This document shows, in pieces, positions 60,734 through 64,000 of a stretch of 64,000 nucleotides of DNA. The translations under genes and the position numbers were made by a program. The DNA is from Bacteroidota bacterium (GTDB taxonomy: Bacteria > Bacteroidota > Bacteroidia > Chitinophagales > JADIYW01). The stretch is taken from NCBI GenBank assembly GCA_016705125.1, contig JADIYW010000028.1:192064-256063 (forward strand), read 5' to 3'. Below the pieces are notes generated by a model. It was not told the origin of the DNA, ran no database searches, and worked only from the letters and a program-made list of their open reading frames with translations. Within the stretch, counting starts at the first letter, position 1; the number at the start of each line of letters is the position of its first letter.

Positions 60734-61525
60734 ATGAATCGATTTATTTTTATTTTTATATTTACTATTTCGATAGGTCAGGTTTTTGCTCAAAAAAAAA
60801 TAGAAGATATTGAATTAAAACCAAAAAAAGATATTGAACTAAAAATTCAAGGTAAGGATGGCACAAATGGGTCTGGTGTTGCTTATGACCCAATTTTAAA
60901 GCGTTATTACACAGCTATAGCTGGAAATGCTGGATATCCATTAGATGTTTTTGATAGAAGCGGTCGATTTATCGCTACCAATACTTGTAATGCAGATATT
61001 AGAGGTTTATTTTATAATCCAGAATATAAAACCATCGAATGTAATACTTATGAAAATCATGACATTATGAGTTTTGGCTTTGAAAGCAATGGTAAATTTA
61101 AAATTAATTATCCTAAAATTGAATTGACAAAACTAGAAGCTACTGTACCAAATGCTTGCCTAAATTTCGATATTTTAAATAAGAAATATATCGCATTTGA
61201 TCAAGCTAAAATGGCTGTTTCTAGGTTTAGTTATACCGATGGAAAAAAAGAAAGAGATTTAAGAGTTAGATTTCAAAATAATGCAGAAAATATAAATTAC
61301 ACTTCAGTTGTTTATATTGATATCCAAGATGGGGCTTATGGATTTTTAGATTTTGTAAAAAAACAGGTTATATTAATTAGTCCAAAAACTGGCAGTCCCT
61401 TGGCGACAATCCAATTACCTAGTGATGCTTTAACAAATAATGCTTTTAGATTTGCTTATGCAAATGGACAAATTTTTCTATATGATGTAGATAAAAGATC
61501 TTGGACTGGCTACAAAATTTTATAA
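60734..61525 (+). CDS. Secreted hypothetical protein, beta-propeller-like
   Basis: 263 residues with a signal peptide (cleavage after QVFAQ, about 20). A short KPKKDIELK repeat follows, then motifs like GVAYDPILKRYYTAIAGN, PLDVFDRSGRFIATN and IRGLFYNPEYKTIECNTY, suggesting YncE-like or NHL-type blades. No catalytic residues recognised. The following DUF4153 gene starts 12 bp later. Confidence 0.65.
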   Translation: MNRFIFIFIFTISIGQVFAQKKIEDIELKPKKDIELKIQGKDGTNGSGVAYDPILKRYYTAIAGNAGYPLDVFDRSGRFIATNTCNADIRGLFYNPEYKTIECNTYENHDIMSFGFESNGKFKINYPKIELTKLEATVPNACLNFDILNKKYIAFDQAKMAVSRFSYTDGKKERDLRVRFQNNAENINYTSVVYIDIQDGAYGFLDFVKKQVILISPKTGSPLATIQLPSDALTNNAFRFAYANGQIFLYDVDKRSWTGYKIL

Positions 61526-61536
61526 AAAAAACTAAC

Positions 61537-63335
61537 ATGAAATTTCCATCTTTTTATGAAGTTTCCCAAGAAACCCAAAAAGCTCTTTTTAGGTTTCCTA
61601 TCGCTAGTTTGTGTGCAACAATTGGCACCGTTTTATCTATTTTATTAGTAAATTATGAACCATCAGAAACAGAAATTTTTCCTTGGATAAAATCCATTGG
61701 AATATGCCTTATTGGATTACCTTTATTTTTCTCTATTCATTTATATGTTGAAAAAAATGGAATTGTCAGTAATAAAAAAGTGGCTTTTTTACTTGGTGGA
61801 GCTTTAATCCTTTTATTCGCATTCTTAACTTTTCAATTGCATCCTCGGTTTGAAACGTCAACATCTTTATTTCGATTTTTTATTTGGCTGATTGCAGCGC
61901 ATTTATTGGTTTCTATGAGTACATTCCAAAACAAAAGTGAAAAAATTGGATTTTGGCAAATAAACAAACTAATGTTCCTTAGGTTTGCAGGAAGTGCCTT
62001 TTTCTCGCTTGTTTTGTTTTTAGGATTGGCAGGTGCTTTATTATCTATAAAGGCATTATTTGAAATAGAAATTGACGAAAAATGGTATGCCTATTTATGG
62101 ATATTTCTAGCAGGAATTTTCAATACCTTTTATTTCATGGCAGGCATTCCTGATGATATAAATTCTTTGCAAACCGAAACTCCATACCCTAAAGGATTAC
62201 GAATTTTTGCTCAATTTATACTAATGCCACTTGTCATTATTTACTTAGTTATCCTTTACCTTTATGGTGGCAAAATTATTTTCAAGGTCATTTACCAATT
62301 GGGTGGGTAAGTAACTTAATCCTCACCTTTTCTGTATTTGGTATTCTTGCGTTATTATTGATTTATCCATTGCGAAATGACGAAAAACATCTTTGGATTA
62401 AATCCTATTTTAGGGCTTATTTCATAGCCATTTTGCCACTAATTGCATTGCTATTTGTTTCTATAATGAAACGAATAAATGACTATGGCATTACTGAATG
62501 GCGTTATATCGGATTCGTTTTGGGTTGTTGGTTATTGATTCTGTCTATATACTTTATTTTCTCTAAAAGTAAAAACATTTTCTATATCCCATTTTCCTTA
62601 TTTATAATATGTATTTTAGGAACAACAGGTTTTGGAATATGTTTCAAACCACTAAATTTAGCCAAGTAAAAAGATTGGAGCATCTATTAAGTGTAAATAA
62701 AATCTTGCAAAATGAAAAAATTGATTGCAATTTACCTCAAAAAAAGCTAAAAGCAGAGGAAGCCGAAAGCATCAAGTATTGTAAATTATTTAGTTGATCA
62801 AAACATTATTCGGCCTTATTTCCGTATTTCGACAAAAATTGTTTGCCCTTGATTCTACAGCCTATGAAATAATTAATAAAATACCTTATGTTGCGAGCGA
62901 TAATTACAAACCATATACTTATAATACTATAGAAATTAATTTCAATAATCAAGTTCAAAAGCAAATAAATATAGAGGTTTTAAATACATTTATCCGCAAT
63001 TAGAACTTTACAAAGGCTATGAAGAAAACATACCTGATATTCCAATTTCGATAATATTTAAAGACCATGAAATTTTATTTTACAAAAACAAAAAACTCCA
63101 ATTCAATTATAATATTTTGCCATTTACCCAAGAAATAATCAAAAAAAATAAAGAAAATGGTTTAATAAATATTGATAAAGAAACTTTTGTAGACATTAAA
63201 AACAAAGATAACCAGTCTTTTAGAATCATTTTTAATAATATTTTTATCGAAAAAGACCTTATGGATGAAACATTTTTAGACATTCAACATATAAATATTT
63301 CGGTACTGGAAAAAGGGGAAGTTATACTCAAATAA
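61537..63335 (+). pseudogene. DUF4153 membrane protein, multiple frameshifts
   Basis: From ATG 61537 (MKFPSFYEVSQETQKALFRFP) an intact N-terminal membrane domain runs to 62310, with about six hydrophobic segments. The DUF4153 continuation (GWVSNLILTFSVFGILALLLIYPL) is in a different frame from about 62295. The next part (TTKFSQVKRLEHLLS) is in a third frame from about 62625, then SIVNYLVDQNIIRPYF near 62775 and ELYKGYEENIPDIPISI near 63005 in yet other frames. At least four lesions make sequence error alone unlikely. The family function is unknown. Confidence 0.8.
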
Positions 63336-63669
63336 AGCTCTATCGCTCCCAAATACTAACTAAATAAGCCAAATACTAATTGGATTTCATATTACCAAAA
63401 ATCTTTATTTTATTTACGAAAAAATAAAAAAAAATAAAAAAGTAAAATTTATATACTTACTCATAGCTCTTTGTAACCACCAATGCTAAAAAGAAAAATG
63501 ATATTTCAATACAAGCCTAAAAATTAACTTGAAATATAACATATCGATCCAGTGTGGACTGACTGACCGTATTTTCTAATTAGACAAATCACAGATATAA
63601 AAAATGTTGATCATTTAATCTTTTTGTGAAAAATTTCTTTCTACCAATGAATTTTGACGTAATATAGAT
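63336..63669. other. Gene-free 334-bp spacer
   Basis: AT-rich. An AGTGTGGACTGACTGACCGT stretch near 63552 may be a remnant of the GTCGAC repeat family. CCAAATACTAA occurs twice (63350 and 63370). Nothing else recognised. Confidence 0.5.
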
Positions 63670-64000
63670 TCATTCATATTGATTCAAAGCCTCTTTCAAT
63701 CTAATTTTCACCTTCTCGGCTAAGTTAAATGGCTGAATTACAGAAACACTATCTGCATAGGAAAGAATTAATCTTTCCAACTCATAGTTAATTATAATAT
63801 TCAGTGAGATTTCGATAGTGTTATCATCAATCTTTATCGGTTTTTTTTGTGAATTATGAAGTGGTTTGGTTACAATGTAGTTTCCTGTCCTTCCTTTAAA
63901 GTGCAAAACCACTTTTCTGGCTCGGCATCAAAAGGTTTGGTAACTCCGATAATATCTTCAAATATTCCTGCCAATTTATCTTATCGTTTTTCTGGTACTT
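63670..64000 (-). pseudogene. WYL-domain regulator, C-terminal part, frameshifted and cut by the window edge
   Basis: The intact 80-codon C-terminal frame (63912-63670) reads LHFKGRTGNYIVTKPLHNSQ and ERLILSYADSVSVIQPFNLAEKV, typical of the WYL C-terminal region. The upstream part GIFEDIIGVTKPFDAEPEK is in another frame; one A missing from the A-run near 63913 explains it, and another frame change seems to lie near 63975. WYL proteins are transcription regulators, often of defence or DNA-repair genes. Confidence 0.68.

Noticed and set aside
1..64000. tRNA, rRNA and riboswitch candidates
   Set aside because: Reading both strands by eye I found no cloverleaf with conserved arms, rRNA core or known riboswitch motif; a covariance-model scan could still find one.

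Overview
The window is a low-GC, gene-dense stretch of a Bacteroidota chromosome, most likely an environmental member of the Cytophagales/Chitinophagales/Sphingobacteriales side. This rests on an N-succinylornithine-type carbamoyltransferase in the arginine operon, a type IX secretion sorting domain, -7 boxes of the TAnnTTTG/TAnnTTTA kind, many short lipoproteins, and families typical of the phylum (ORF6N, GxxExxY, four-helix-bundle, DUF4153, TIGR03032). No rRNA, tRNA or CRISPR array was recognised.

Layout. 1-4917: tail of an arginine operon, argD-argF'-argB-argE-argH, every junction overlapping. 5107-13138: a type I restriction-modification operon, hsdM-hsdS-[broken Shedu gene]-small ORF-RAYT transposase-hsdR. 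13259-19855: single genes, including a subclass B1 metallo-beta-lactamase, a DUF1571 protein with an inserted LysM, a pseudouridine synthase, a TlpA-like protein, a dolichol/phytol-kinase-like protein, an SDR and an SCP2 protein. 20214-25387: a frameshifted T9SS-secreted FG-GAP protein, a TIGR03032 protein and a divergent ATPase preceded by three palindromes. 25702-38996: one long plus-strand operon resembling the acyclic terpene utilisation (atu) genes: carboxyltransferase, DUF4442 hotdog protein, biotin carboxylase, enoyl-CoA hydratase, AtuA, guanine deaminase, AtuA C-terminal domain, and two acyl-CoA dehydrogenase-SCP2 fusions (the second broken). 39082-57038: housekeeping and envelope genes (deoD, kup, GntR regulator, hemB, trhO, two beta-lactamase-fold hydrolases, M13 peptidase, lipase). 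57080-64000: decaying genes, namely an ATP-dependent DNA ligase that has lost its catalytic lysine, its frameshifted partner exonuclease, a multiply frameshifted DUF4153 protein and a frameshifted WYL protein.

The most unusual region is the atu-like operon. Its spacers carry small passenger genes (two ORF6N, one four-helix-bundle, two GxxExxY), and each sits between paired copies of one dispersed repeat family. The two GxxExxY genes lie between clear terminal inverted repeats (33 of 43 bp matching; 26 of 26 bp matching) and encode a D...ExK nuclease-like signature, so they look like very small mobile elements. A second repeat built on GTCGAC lies between genes and also in frame inside at least four enzyme genes of this operon. 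A palindromic operator-like site (core CCAAACGTTTG) precedes both the operon and the separate SCP2 gene, suggesting one TetR-type regulon.

Several genes carry single-base frameshifts, some in short homopolymers. Sequence error cannot be excluded for those, whereas the Shedu, ligase, DUF4153 and second acyl-CoA dehydrogenase lesions look like real decay.
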